From NCBI GenBank assembly GCA_002424545.1, contig DIKL01000075.1, positions 1 to 16,867 on the forward strand: a stretch of 16,867 nt of DNA. Reading direction: 5' to 3'. The number at the start of each line of letters is the position of its first letter. The stretch's first letter is position 1. Below, in pieces: positions 7,642 through 14,606 of this stretch. The position numbers and the translations under genes are program-made. The notes under the pieces are model-generated. The model ran no database searches and was not told the DNA's origin. It worked only from the letters and a program-made list of their open reading frames with translations. This DNA is from Syntrophaceae bacterium UBA5619 (GTDB lineage: Bacteria > Desulfobacterota > Syntrophia > Syntrophales > UBA5619).

Positions 7642-8490
7642 TTGAAAGTTTCATACTATCCCGGATGCTCGCTTCATGCCACGGGCAAGGAATATGGCCA
7701 GTCGGTCCGGGCGGTCAGCAAGGCGCTCGGGATCGAACTCAAGGAGATCGATGACTGGTCGTGCTGCGGGGCGACGTCGGCGCACAGCACCAACTTCAAG
7801 CTTTCCATCGCCCTGCCGGCACGAAACCTGATTGCCGCCGAGCGCGACGCCATGGACGTCATGGTCCCGTGTGCCGCGTGTTTCAACCGGTTCAAAACCG
7901 CACAGCATCACCTGGACAAGGACAAGGCGCTGAAATCCGAAATCGAGGGCATTGTCGGGGCAAAGTATCAAGGCGGGATCCGGGTTCGGCATCCTCTCGA
8001 TATCGTTTCGAACGATATCGGCCTGGACACGCTGGCTGGAAAGGTGGTGCGCAAACTGACGGGACTCAAGCCCGTCTCTTATTACGGCTGCCTCCTGCTT
8101 CGGCCGCCCGAGATCTGTAATTTCGACGACTACGAGAATCCCATCCTGATGGACGGCATTCTCGGCGCCCTCGGAGCGGACGTCCGGCCCTGGTCCTACA
8201 AGACGGACTGCTGCGGCGGGAGTCTGACCATCAGTAAGACGGGCATTGTCGTCAAGATGGTCGACAAGCTCATGACCATGGCGAGGGAGGCGGAAGCCAA
8301 CTGCCTCGTGACCGCCTGTCCGGTCTGCATGGCCAATCTCGACATGCGGGCCTCGGGGCATGTCCGGCTGCCGGTGTTTTATTTTACGGAGCTGATGGCC
8401 CTGGCGATGGGGCTCGAGGGGCCGGAGGGATGGTTCAAGCTGCACAACATCGATCCGCGGCCCCTGTTGACGGGACTGGGACTGGTCTAG
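7642..8490 (+). CDS. hdrB: Heterodisulfide reductase subunit B with two intact CCG domains
   Basis: HdrB is the catalytic disulfide-reducing subunit. Two cysteine-rich CCG domains, which in the methanogen enzyme bind two noncubane [4Fe-4S] clusters, are complete here: C9, C41-C42, C77, C80 and C150, C190-C191, C226, C229. The 282-residue length is normal. Because the active-site cysteines are intact, true disulfide (or DsrC-like trisulfide) reduction is plausible; the physiological substrate cannot be read from the sequence, and no dsrC lies in the window. The start is TTG at 7642 with a strong AAGGAGG seven bases upstream. It follows hdrC closely, as in most hdrCB pairs. Confidence 0.95.
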   Translation: MKVSYYPGCSLHATGKEYGQSVRAVSKALGIELKEIDDWSCCGATSAHSTNFKLSIALPARNLIAAERDAMDVMVPCAACFNRFKTAQHHLDKDKALKSEIEGIVGAKYQGGIRVRHPLDIVSNDIGLDTLAGKVVRKLTGLKPVSYYGCLLLRPPEICNFDDYENPILMDGILGALGADVRPWSYKTDCCGGSLTISKTGIVVKMVDKLMTMAREAEANCLVTACPVCMANLDMRASGHVRLPVFYFTELMALAMGLEGPEGWFKLHNIDPRPLLTGLGLV

Positions 8491-8621
8491 CCGGATACAG
8501 CCTACAGCCGGATCGGGACGTCGAAAGCGGTATCCCGGGCGGGTATGGGGTGGGAACGACCCCCTGAAGAAGACGAAACGCTTCCCCTCGCGGGGGAGAA
8601 AAAAAGCAGGCAAGGACGGAT
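8491..8621 (+). other. Structured 131-base gap between hdrB and flxB
   Basis: This is the only long gap inside the operon. No gene is visible. It holds a direct repeat AGCCGGAT (8489-8496 and 8506-8513), a weak GGGGT/ACCCC hairpin (8547-8563) and a stronger seven-bp stem CTTCCCC/GGGGGAG with loop TCGC at 8581-8598. On the transcript the last stem is followed by A residues, so it is not an intrinsic terminator. It could be an mRNA processing or stability element. Confidence 0.4.
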
Positions 8622-9644
8622 ATGGAAAAACGGTACATCAAGAAAGACAGCCTGATCGGCAGGGTCAAGAAGATGGCGGAGGCGGGACTGGTTTACGCCC
8701 CGGTGAGGGATGGGGATAACGTCCTTTTCCAGGTTCTGACGCCGGGCATGGAGCCGCTGACGGCGTATGCCAACAGCAAGAACGCCCCGAAAAACTTCTT
8801 CTTCCCGCACACGGAAAAGCTGATGAAGTACACGCGGACGGAAAAGGGCATGGCGTTTTCCGGCGAACTGGCGGAGGCGAGGGAGGCCGTCCTGTTCGGC
8901 GTCCGCCCCTGCGATGCCCGCAGTTTCGTCCTTCTCGACATGCTCTTCGATCAGGAAAAATACCGTGACCCCTACTATATCGCCCGGCGGGAGAAGACCA
9001 CCGTCATTTCCCTGGCCTGTATCCACCCGCCCTATACCACCTGTTTCTGCGCCTCCGTGGCCGGCGGGCCGACGGACGCCGCGGGCGCGGATATCCTCCT
9101 GACGGATTTAGGGGACCGCTACCTGGTCGAGTTCCTCACCCCCAAGGGGGAAAAGCTGGAGGCCCATTTCTCCGGTGACAAGGCGGGCGATGAGGCGGAC
9201 GCCCGGAAGCAGGCCATCGCCGCCCAGGCCGAACAGGAAATCACCTCCCGCATACCGGCCAAAGAGATCAAGCCGATCCTGGACGTCAATTTCGAGCATC
9301 CCTTCTGGAACACGATTCATCAGAAATGTCTGGCTTGCGGGACCTGCACCTACCTCTGTCCCACCTGCCACTGCTTCGACATCAGCGACGAGCAGAAGGG
9401 CGACGACGGGATCCGCCTGCGCAACTGGGATTCCTGCATGTTCCCCCTGTTCACGCTCGAGACGTCGGGGCACAATCCGCGTCCGACGCAGAAGGAGCGC
9501 TGGCGTCAGCGCGCCATGCACAAGTTCAAGTATTACGTGGACAATTTCAACGCCATTGCCTGTGTAGGATGCGGGCGTTGCGTGATGTACTGTCCGGTGA
9601 ACATCGATATCAGAAAAATCGTCACGGATATTTCGAAATTATAG
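8622..9644 (+). CDS. flxB: FlxB-like HydB/AsrA-family iron-sulfur subunit
   Basis: This 340-residue protein belongs to the family of Pyrococcus sulfhydrogenase beta subunit (HydB) and anaerobic sulfite reductase subunit A. Family marks are FGVRPCDARSF in the N-terminal half, the CxxxxPxxxTCFCASVAGGP-like segment near 129-145, and a C-terminal ferredoxin part with C236-C239-C242-C246 and C314-C317-C320-C324. Extra cysteines C249 and C251 follow the first motif. These proteins pair with a PyrK/AsrB-like flavoprotein that binds NAD(P)H, and exactly such a gene comes 15 bases later. The role is therefore to take electrons from FlxA and pass them to the FlxC/FlxD/HdrA side. ATG 8622 has AAGGACGG just upstream. 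The flxB symbol is by context; the family call is firm. Confidence 0.88.
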   Translation: MEKRYIKKDSLIGRVKKMAEAGLVYAPVRDGDNVLFQVLTPGMEPLTAYANSKNAPKNFFFPHTEKLMKYTRTEKGMAFSGELAEAREAVLFGVRPCDARSFVLLDMLFDQEKYRDPYYIARREKTTVISLACIHPPYTTCFCASVAGGPTDAAGADILLTDLGDRYLVEFLTPKGEKLEAHFSGDKAGDEADARKQAIAAQAEQEITSRIPAKEIKPILDVNFEHPFWNTIHQKCLACGTCTYLCPTCHCFDISDEQKGDDGIRLRNWDSCMFPLFTLETSGHNPRPTQKERWRQRAMHKFKYYVDNFNAIACVGCGRCVMYCPVNIDIRKIVTDISKL

Positions 9645-9659
9645 AATCGGGAGCGTGTA

Positions 9660-10499
9660 ATGCAGAATCCATATTTACCCATTCCGGTCGTCGTCTCGAA
9701 GATCATCACGGAAGTGGAAACGAAGGACATCAAGACCTTCCGGCTGGAGTTTCTCAACAAGGAAGACGAGGCCAACTTCAAGTACCTGCCGGGTCAGTTT
9801 GCCGAGCTCTCCCTTTACGGCAAGGGGGAATCCCCTATCGGGATCGCTTCATCGCCGACGCAGCCGGGCTATATCGAGTTTACCGTCCAGAAGGCGGGCG
9901 TGGTGACCTCCACCCTTCACGAGATCGAAGAGGGGACCCATATGGGGGTGCGCGGACCCCTCGGGAATTCCTGGCCCATCGAATACCTGGAAGGGAAGAA
10001 CATCGTGGTCGTCGGCGGCGGCTTTGCCTTTACGACCCTTCGCTCCCTCATCAACTACATGATCCACGACGACAACCGGAAGCGCTTCGGGAATATCACC
10101 GTCATCTACGGCGCACGGACCCCCGGGCTCCTTATCTACAAGGATGAGCTGGCCGAATGGCAGAAACGGTCCGACATCAACCTGAACGTCACCGTCGACA
10201 AGGGAGACGCCTCCTGGAAGGGACGGGAAGGATTTGTCCCCACCGTCTGCAAGGAAGTGGCGCCCGGTTCCGAGAATGCGGTGACCGTCATCTGCGGCCC
10301 GCCGGTCATGATCCGCTTTACCCTGCCGGTCTTTTTCGATCTCGGTTTTTCCAAGGAGAACATCGTCACCTCCCTCGAAATGCGGATGAAATGCGGAATC
10401 GGCAAATGCGGCCGTTGCAACGTCGGCAGCAAATATGTCTGCAAGGACGGACCGGTCTTCACGCTGGCGGAGCTGGACAAACTGACGAAGGAATACTGA
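9660..10499 (+). CDS. flxA: FlxA-like NAD(P)H-binding flavoprotein with [2Fe-2S] cluster
   Basis: This 279-residue protein belongs to the ferredoxin-NADP reductase superfamily branch of HydG (sulfhydrogenase gamma), AsrB and PyrK. It has an FAD barrel (PGQFAELSL, ESPIGIASSP, RGPLGNSWP), an NAD(P) domain beginning with VVVGGGFAF and containing VICGPPVMI, and a C-terminal [2Fe-2S] motif with C245, C250, C253 and C261. It is the expected entry point for NADH electrons into the Flx-Hdr complex in the cytoplasm; NADH versus NADPH preference is not evident from sequence. It is the last gene of the operon, 15 bases after flxB, and a strong terminator follows about 75 bases later. Confidence 0.92.
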   Translation: MQNPYLPIPVVVSKIITEVETKDIKTFRLEFLNKEDEANFKYLPGQFAELSLYGKGESPIGIASSPTQPGYIEFTVQKAGVVTSTLHEIEEGTHMGVRGPLGNSWPIEYLEGKNIVVVGGGFAFTTLRSLINYMIHDDNRKRFGNITVIYGARTPGLLIYKDELAEWQKRSDINLNVTVDKGDASWKGREGFVPTVCKEVAPGSENAVTVICGPPVMIRFTLPVFFDLGFSKENIVTSLEMRMKCGIGKCGRCNVGSKYVCKDGPVFTLAELDKLTKEY

Positions 10500-10574
10500 G
10501 CGGGTGTGGCGTGGCTGGAGAGACACGCGAGGGCCCATAGAGGCCGATCACGGGTCCCGAGACGATACGAAGGG

Positions 10575-10603
10575 AAAGGGGAGTCGGAAGACTCCCTTTT
10601 TTT
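10575..10603 (+). terminator. Intrinsic terminator of the hdr/flx operon
   Basis: A perfect seven-bp stem GGGAGTC (10579-10585) and GACTCCC (10590-10596) closes a GGAA tetraloop and runs into TTTTTTT (10597-10603). Flanking A residues at 10575-10577 extend the pairing with the T tract. Read on the other strand the hairpin is followed by a short T run, so it may also stop the convergent kup operon, whose last codon is at 10611. Confidence 0.93.
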
Positions 10604-10610
10604 GTTGGGT

Positions 10611-12428
10611 TTACATCTCTACGCGGGTGACGACGCCATGGAGCTTCCGGGCGGGGAGTTTGTGAAACTGCACGAAATTAGGCGAGAGTTTCTTAATCAG
10701 ACTGAAGGCCCGCCAAATCGGATTCTTCGTGGTAATATCCTCGACGCCGTAGAAGATGATCTTTTCCTTGATGTCTTTGTCATTGAGGAGTTTTTCGATG
10801 TTGATGACGGTCATGTAACCCGCCTGGATGTCCAAGAGATGAAGTCCGGAAGCGAAATCCGGCTGATAGTGGGTTGCGATGCCGAAGGGTTCCTCGGTTC
10901 GGGTAATCGAGATGAAAATATTGTTCTCGTAGATAATGTTGCTCCCCAGGATACAATGAACGATATAGGGAGGGATGACGTTGCCTTGGCGGGTGAAAAA
11001 CAGGGCCGTCCCGGAAATGTTTTTCCCTTTTCCGTAGACCTGTTCATAGCTGGTCAGGAAGGTCTCCACATCCAGGGGCCTCAATCTTCGGAAGAGCATC
11101 TTCTGCCCCTTGGTGTAGACGAGGATGATGAAGAAGGGGACCGAGGCGATAATCAGGGACCAGTAGGCGCCGTGGGGAATCTTGGTGAAGGTTGAGGCCA
11201 AGTAGATGAAATTGATGAGACAAACCGCCAGGGCGATGGGCATCTTCCACTTTTCGGTGTGCGAAAAAACAATGATCATCAGCAGGCTGGTGATGGTCAT
11301 GGAGCCGGTGACGGCCATCCCGTAAGCCGCTGCCAGGTTTGATGATTTCTGGAAGAGGACCATGATGAAGATCACGCCTAGCATCAACAGCCAGTTGACG
11401 GCGCCGATGTAGATCTGCGAGTGCAGCCTTCGGGAGGTGTAATCGATTTTCATTAGAGGCATCAAGCGGGTGGTGATGCCTTGGTAGACGATGGAGAAAA
11501 CGCCGCTGATGATGGACTGTGAAGCGATGATCGTTGCGGCGGCCGTCAGGAGGAGAAAGGGGATGTACAGGAAGGCCGCCTGATGCTGGACCATGCCGAA
11601 CAGGTAATGTTTCGCCTCCGGGTGATGGAGGGCGAAGACGCCCTGTCCCATATAATTGATCAGCAGGGCGGCAAACACGAAATACCAGGCCCGGATGATG
11701 GGTTTGCGGCCCAAATGCCCCATATCGGCGTAAAGGGCCTCCCCCCCGGTCGCGCACAGGATAACCTCCGAGAGGACGAAGAAAGCGGCGAATCCGTTCT
11801 GTTGGAAAAACTTTACGGCGTACCACGGGTTTACGGCCTTGATGATATCCGGCATGGTCAGGAAGGACACAAAACCCGAGAGGGCGAGGGTGCTGAACCA
11901 GACCAGCATGATCGGTCCGAACGTTGCGGCCATGCGATCCGATCCCCTATACTGGGTAATGAACAGGGTCAGCGCGATGCCGGCGGCGATCCCGATCAGC
12001 GTCCCCTGTTTAAGCGTCTCCATGCCGGGAATGAGCAGAAGGCCCTCGACGGCGGATAGGATCGTAATCGCGGGTGTGATGACGCCGTCTCCCAACAGCA
12101 GGGAAACCCCCATGAACGTCAGGAAACCGGCAAAGGCGATGGCACGTCCCGATTTGAGGTGGGACAGCAGAATCTCCCGCAGGACGATTTCGCCCCCCTG
12201 GCCTTTGCGGGAAAGCCCCGTGGCCAGCCAGGCGTATTCCACGCTCACGAGGATCGTCAAGGTCCAGACCACGAGAGACAGGATTCCGAGGACATTGTCG
12301 GATGTGGGTTTTGTCAGGGCAAAGATGACGGTCAGGGTATAGATGGGGCTGGTGCCGACATCTCCAAAGACCAAACCCATGGATTTGATGATACCGCCCC
12401 AGAAGGAATCCGATTCAGGCTGTTTCAA
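10611..12428 (-). CDS. kup: KUP-family low-affinity potassium uptake protein
   Basis: The 605-residue product is a multispan inner-membrane K+ transporter (likely K+/H+ symport). Recognisable KUP signatures are FGDVGTSPIYTL at 21-32, GDGVITPAITILSAVEG, and GGEALYADMGHLG. About twelve membrane segments fill the first ~440 residues and a soluble cytoplasmic tail follows. The loop that usually reads EGG-x-x-AL is GQGGEIVL here, a mild variant. The start is TTG, the only start candidate before an upstream in-frame stop at 12450-12452 other than ATG for M17, which would begin too close to the first signature. No good Shine-Dalgarno precedes it; a small hairpin lies there instead. It is the last gene of the minus-strand operon, 59 bases after lepB. 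Confidence 0.94.
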   Translation of the reverse strand: MKQPESDSFWGGIIKSMGLVFGDVGTSPIYTLTVIFALTKPTSDNVLGILSLVVWTLTILVSVEYAWLATGLSRKGQGGEIVLREILLSHLKSGRAIAFAGFLTFMGVSLLLGDGVITPAITILSAVEGLLLIPGMETLKQGTLIGIAAGIALTLFITQYRGSDRMAATFGPIMLVWFSTLALSGFVSFLTMPDIIKAVNPWYAVKFFQQNGFAAFFVLSEVILCATGGEALYADMGHLGRKPIIRAWYFVFAALLINYMGQGVFALHHPEAKHYLFGMVQHQAAFLYIPFLLLTAAATIIASQSIISGVFSIVYQGITTRLMPLMKIDYTSRRLHSQIYIGAVNWLLMLGVIFIMVLFQKSSNLAAAYGMAVTGSMTITSLLMIIVFSHTEKWKMPIALAVCLINFIYLASTFTKIPHGAYWSLIIASVPFFIILVYTKGQKMLFRRLRPLDVETFLTSYEQVYGKGKNISGTALFFTRQGNVIPPYIVHCILGSNIIYENNIFISITRTEEPFGIATHYQPDFASGLHLLDIQAGYMTVINIEKLLNDKDIKEKIIFYGVEDITTKNPIWRAFSLIKKLSPNFVQFHKLPARKLHGVVTRVEM

Positions 12429-12487
12429 GAAGCGTCGTCTCGCTTTAAGTCAAAAATTGTCTCCGCATGTTTCGATTGCGGCCGCCT

Positions 12488-13099
12488 TCAACGCAGGATC
12501 TTTCCCAGACGGCTCCAGCGAACACCGAACGCCTCGCGGTCCCAGGACCAGTAGATGACCATGGCCTTTCCCATGACATCCTTCTGCTCCACGAATCCCC
12601 AAAACCGGCTATCATAGCTCTGATCCCGGTTGTCGCCCATAACAAAGAGCGATTCCTTCGGAACGGTGACGGGTGCGAAATTGTCCCGGGGCTGGATGGC
12701 GCCGGGAATGATGAAGTCGTCCACATAGATGCCGTGCTTGTCGTCGTAGGGGAGGCCGTTCAGGAATATCTTCTTGTTCCGGATCTCCAAGGTATCCCCG
12801 GCTACGCCGACCACCCGTTTGATGAAATCCTTGGAGCGGTCCTCCGGATAGATGAATACGACGATATCCCCCCGCTTGGGTTCGCGAAACGGCAGGATCG
12901 TACTGCGCAGGTAAGGAACCTTCACCCCATAGATGAACTTGTTGACGAGGATATGATCGCCGATGAGCAGGGTGGGTTTCATGGAGCCTGAAGGGATTTT
13001 GAAGGCCTGGATGACGAACGTGCGGATGAAGAAGGCAATCAGGATGGCGAGGATGATGGCTTCGACATATTCCTGGATTTTCGATTTTTCTTTCGTCAT
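12488..13099 (-). CDS. lepB: Signal peptidase I
   Basis: Type I signal peptidase removes signal peptides from exported proteins at the outer face of the inner membrane. One N-terminal membrane anchor (about residues 13-30) precedes the catalytic box PSGSMKPTL, with the nucleophile S39, and the lysine general base is K94 in FIKRVVGVAGD. The later family box MGDNRDQSYDSR is present. The 203-residue length suits a single-anchor S26A peptidase. ATG 13099 has AGGAAAA just upstream, and the gap after the DUF456 gene is nine bases, so the two are cotranscribed. Lying behind secDF it groups translocation and signal-peptide cleavage in one transcript. Confidence 0.96.
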   Translation of the reverse strand: MTKEKSKIQEYVEAIILAILIAFFIRTFVIQAFKIPSGSMKPTLLIGDHILVNKFIYGVKVPYLRSTILPFREPKRGDIVVFIYPEDRSKDFIKRVVGVAGDTLEIRNKKIFLNGLPYDDKHGIYVDDFIIPGAIQPRDNFAPVTVPKESLFVMGDNRDQSYDSRFWGFVEQKDVMGKAMVIYWSWDREAFGVRWSRLGKILR

Positions 13100-13108
13100 G
13101 GTTTTTCC

Positions 13109-13621
13109 TTATGAATAGATCGTGATCAGGATCACGACCGTCATCCCGACGGTCAGCGCACCTCTGACCAGGCTTCCGGCCGTCCATCCCAGAATGGCGC
13201 GCGGCTCGGCGCGAAAGGCGGATTTGAGGTTCCACTGACGGATCATCTCGGTGATCCAGACGCCGGTGAAGGCCCCCGCGAACAATCCGATCAGGGCGCC
13301 GGGGCCGTAGAGCCAGGGGGTCAGGACCATCATGCCCACGACGCCCCCAACTCCCGCGGCCGCCAACCCCCGTCGGGAGGCGGCGGCGTGATGGGCCCCC
13401 CACATGCCGAGCAGGAACTCCAGCCCTTCGGCGAAGAACGCGAGCAGCAGCAGCGCCAGGATCGTCTGGAAACCGAGAGGAGAAAACCCCGTCGCCACCG
13501 CGTAGAACAGGGCCGCCAGGAAGATGAGCAGACTTCCCGGGAGTCCAAACACAGTGATGAAAAGCCCGATCATCAGGACCAGAATGAAGACGGTCAGGGC
13601 GGCGGTCGCAAGCGGCGTCAA
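13109..13621 (-). CDS. DUF456 family membrane protein
   Basis: This 170-residue protein is almost all hydrophobic, with about four to five membrane segments. The pattern FGLPGSLLIFLAALFYA, a central glycine-rich stretch after SRRG, and GLFAGAFTGVWITEM matches the DUF456 family, whose function is unknown. The TTG start overlaps the secF stop by four bases (TTGA, 13618-13621), so translation is probably coupled to secF. Placement between secF and lepB hints at a membrane or envelope role, but I can assign no function. Confidence 0.85.
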   Translation of the reverse strand: MTPLATAALTVFILVLMIGLFITVFGLPGSLLIFLAALFYAVATGFSPLGFQTILALLLLAFFAEGLEFLLGMWGAHHAAASRRGLAAAGVGGVVGMMVLTPWLYGPGALIGLFAGAFTGVWITEMIRQWNLKSAFRAEPRAILGWTAGSLVRGALTVGMTVVILITIYS

Positions 13622-14535
13622 CGGCTTTTCCCCCTGGGTCGCGCCGGCTTGAATTTTTCAAATAACAGGACGATGGGGCTGGCGATGAAGATGGTCGAGT
13701 AGACGCCCGCGACGGTGCCCACGAGAAGGGCGAAAGTGAAGTCATGGATGACGGCGCCGCCGAAGAAGAACAAGATGAGCAGCACCATGAAAACCGTCAA
13801 GGACGTCAGAATGGTTCTGCCGAGGGTTTGATTCACGCTCGTGTTGATGATGTCCAGCAGGGGTGTCTTGATGTCCTTTCGTGAATTTTCGCGGATCCGG
13901 TCGAAGATCACGATCGTATCGTTGATCGAATACCCGATGATGGTCAACAGGGCCGCCACAATGTTGAGATCGAACTCCTTGTTGAAGAGGGACATGAAGG
14001 TGATCGTGACGAGCACGTCGTGGACCAGGGCGATGATCCCGCCCAGGGCGTAGCGGAATTCGAACCGCACTCCTACATAGATCAGGATGCCGATCCAGGA
14101 AAAGACGATGGCGAGCAGGGCCTTCCGGGTCAGATCCTTTCCGACCTTGGGACCGACCACTTCGATCCGGCGGACTTCGTAGGAGCCTTTTCCGAAAGCG
14201 GCGCCCAGCGCACCATCTACACGGGAGGTCAATCCCTGCGGGTCGGTGGCCGCGGACTGAGGGGTGCGAATAATGACCTCGTTCGCGCCGAACTGCTGGA
14301 TGATGCTTCCCTCGAATCCCACCGGCTTGAGGGAATCCCGGATCTTGTCGGCATCGGGGGCGGATTGAAACTTGACTTGGATCAGAGATCCGCCGGCGAA
14401 ATCAATGCCGTAATTAGGCCCCCCGTGCCAGATCAGGGAGATGATGCCGATGAGGATGACGGCCATCGACAGCAGCACGGCGGGCTTCATCAGCTTGACG
14501 AAATTGAAGTGGGTTTCCGCTTTGATGATTTCCAT
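13618..14535 (-). CDS. secF: Protein translocase subunit SecF
   Basis: SecF pairs with SecD to use the proton motive force in late protein export. It shows the periplasmic-domain motif YGIDFAGG at 42-49 and the conserved membrane region YSINDTIVIFDRIREN, with LGRTILTSLTVF and the last helices after it; six membrane segments in total. ATG 14535 is chosen because AAGGAG at 14542-14547 lies six bases upstream. The frame is open to GTG 14553 and ATG 14550, but those would place the Shine-Dalgarno inside the gene. This gives 305 residues, normal for SecF. It starts 71 bases after secD and overlaps the DUF456 gene by four bases. Confidence 0.96.
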   Translation of the reverse strand: MEIIKAETHFNFVKLMKPAVLLSMAVILIGIISLIWHGGPNYGIDFAGGSLIQVKFQSAPDADKIRDSLKPVGFEGSIIQQFGANEVIIRTPQSAATDPQGLTSRVDGALGAAFGKGSYEVRRIEVVGPKVGKDLTRKALLAIVFSWIGILIYVGVRFEFRYALGGIIALVHDVLVTITFMSLFNKEFDLNIVAALLTIIGYSINDTIVIFDRIRENSRKDIKTPLLDIINTSVNQTLGRTILTSLTVFMVLLILFFFGGAVIHDFTFALLVGTVAGVYSTIFIASPIVLLFEKFKPARPRGKSR

Positions 14536-14541
14536 TGAATT

Positions 14542-14547
14542 CTCCTT
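14542..14547 (-). promoter_or_regulatory. Shine-Dalgarno fixing the secF start
   Basis: AAGGAG (minus strand) followed by six bases and ATG 14535 is ideal spacing; it rules against the longer starts at 14550 and 14553. Confidence 0.85.
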
Positions 14548-14606
14548 CATCACAAGAGGCGCCGGAGGGCGGATCCAATGCCCGACCGCGGGACCGCCGT
14601 TTATTC

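Noticed and set aside
8581..8605. Intrinsic terminator in the hdrB-flxB gap
   Set aside because: On the plus strand the stem is followed by A residues, not T; the T tract exists only upstream of the stem on the other strand.
7651..8613. 320-codon minus-strand frame opposite hdrB
   Set aside because: Antisense to both complete CCG domains; no motif and no ribosome site noticed.
10506..11195. 229-codon plus-strand frame over the terminator and kup 3' end
   Set aside because: It runs through the operon terminator and is antisense to the kup C-terminal part, so it is a chance frame.
12429..12487. Riboswitch (such as a c-di-AMP ydaO type) upstream of kup
   Set aside because: Only 59 bases separate kup from lepB, too short for that riboswitch, and only one five-bp stem is visible.
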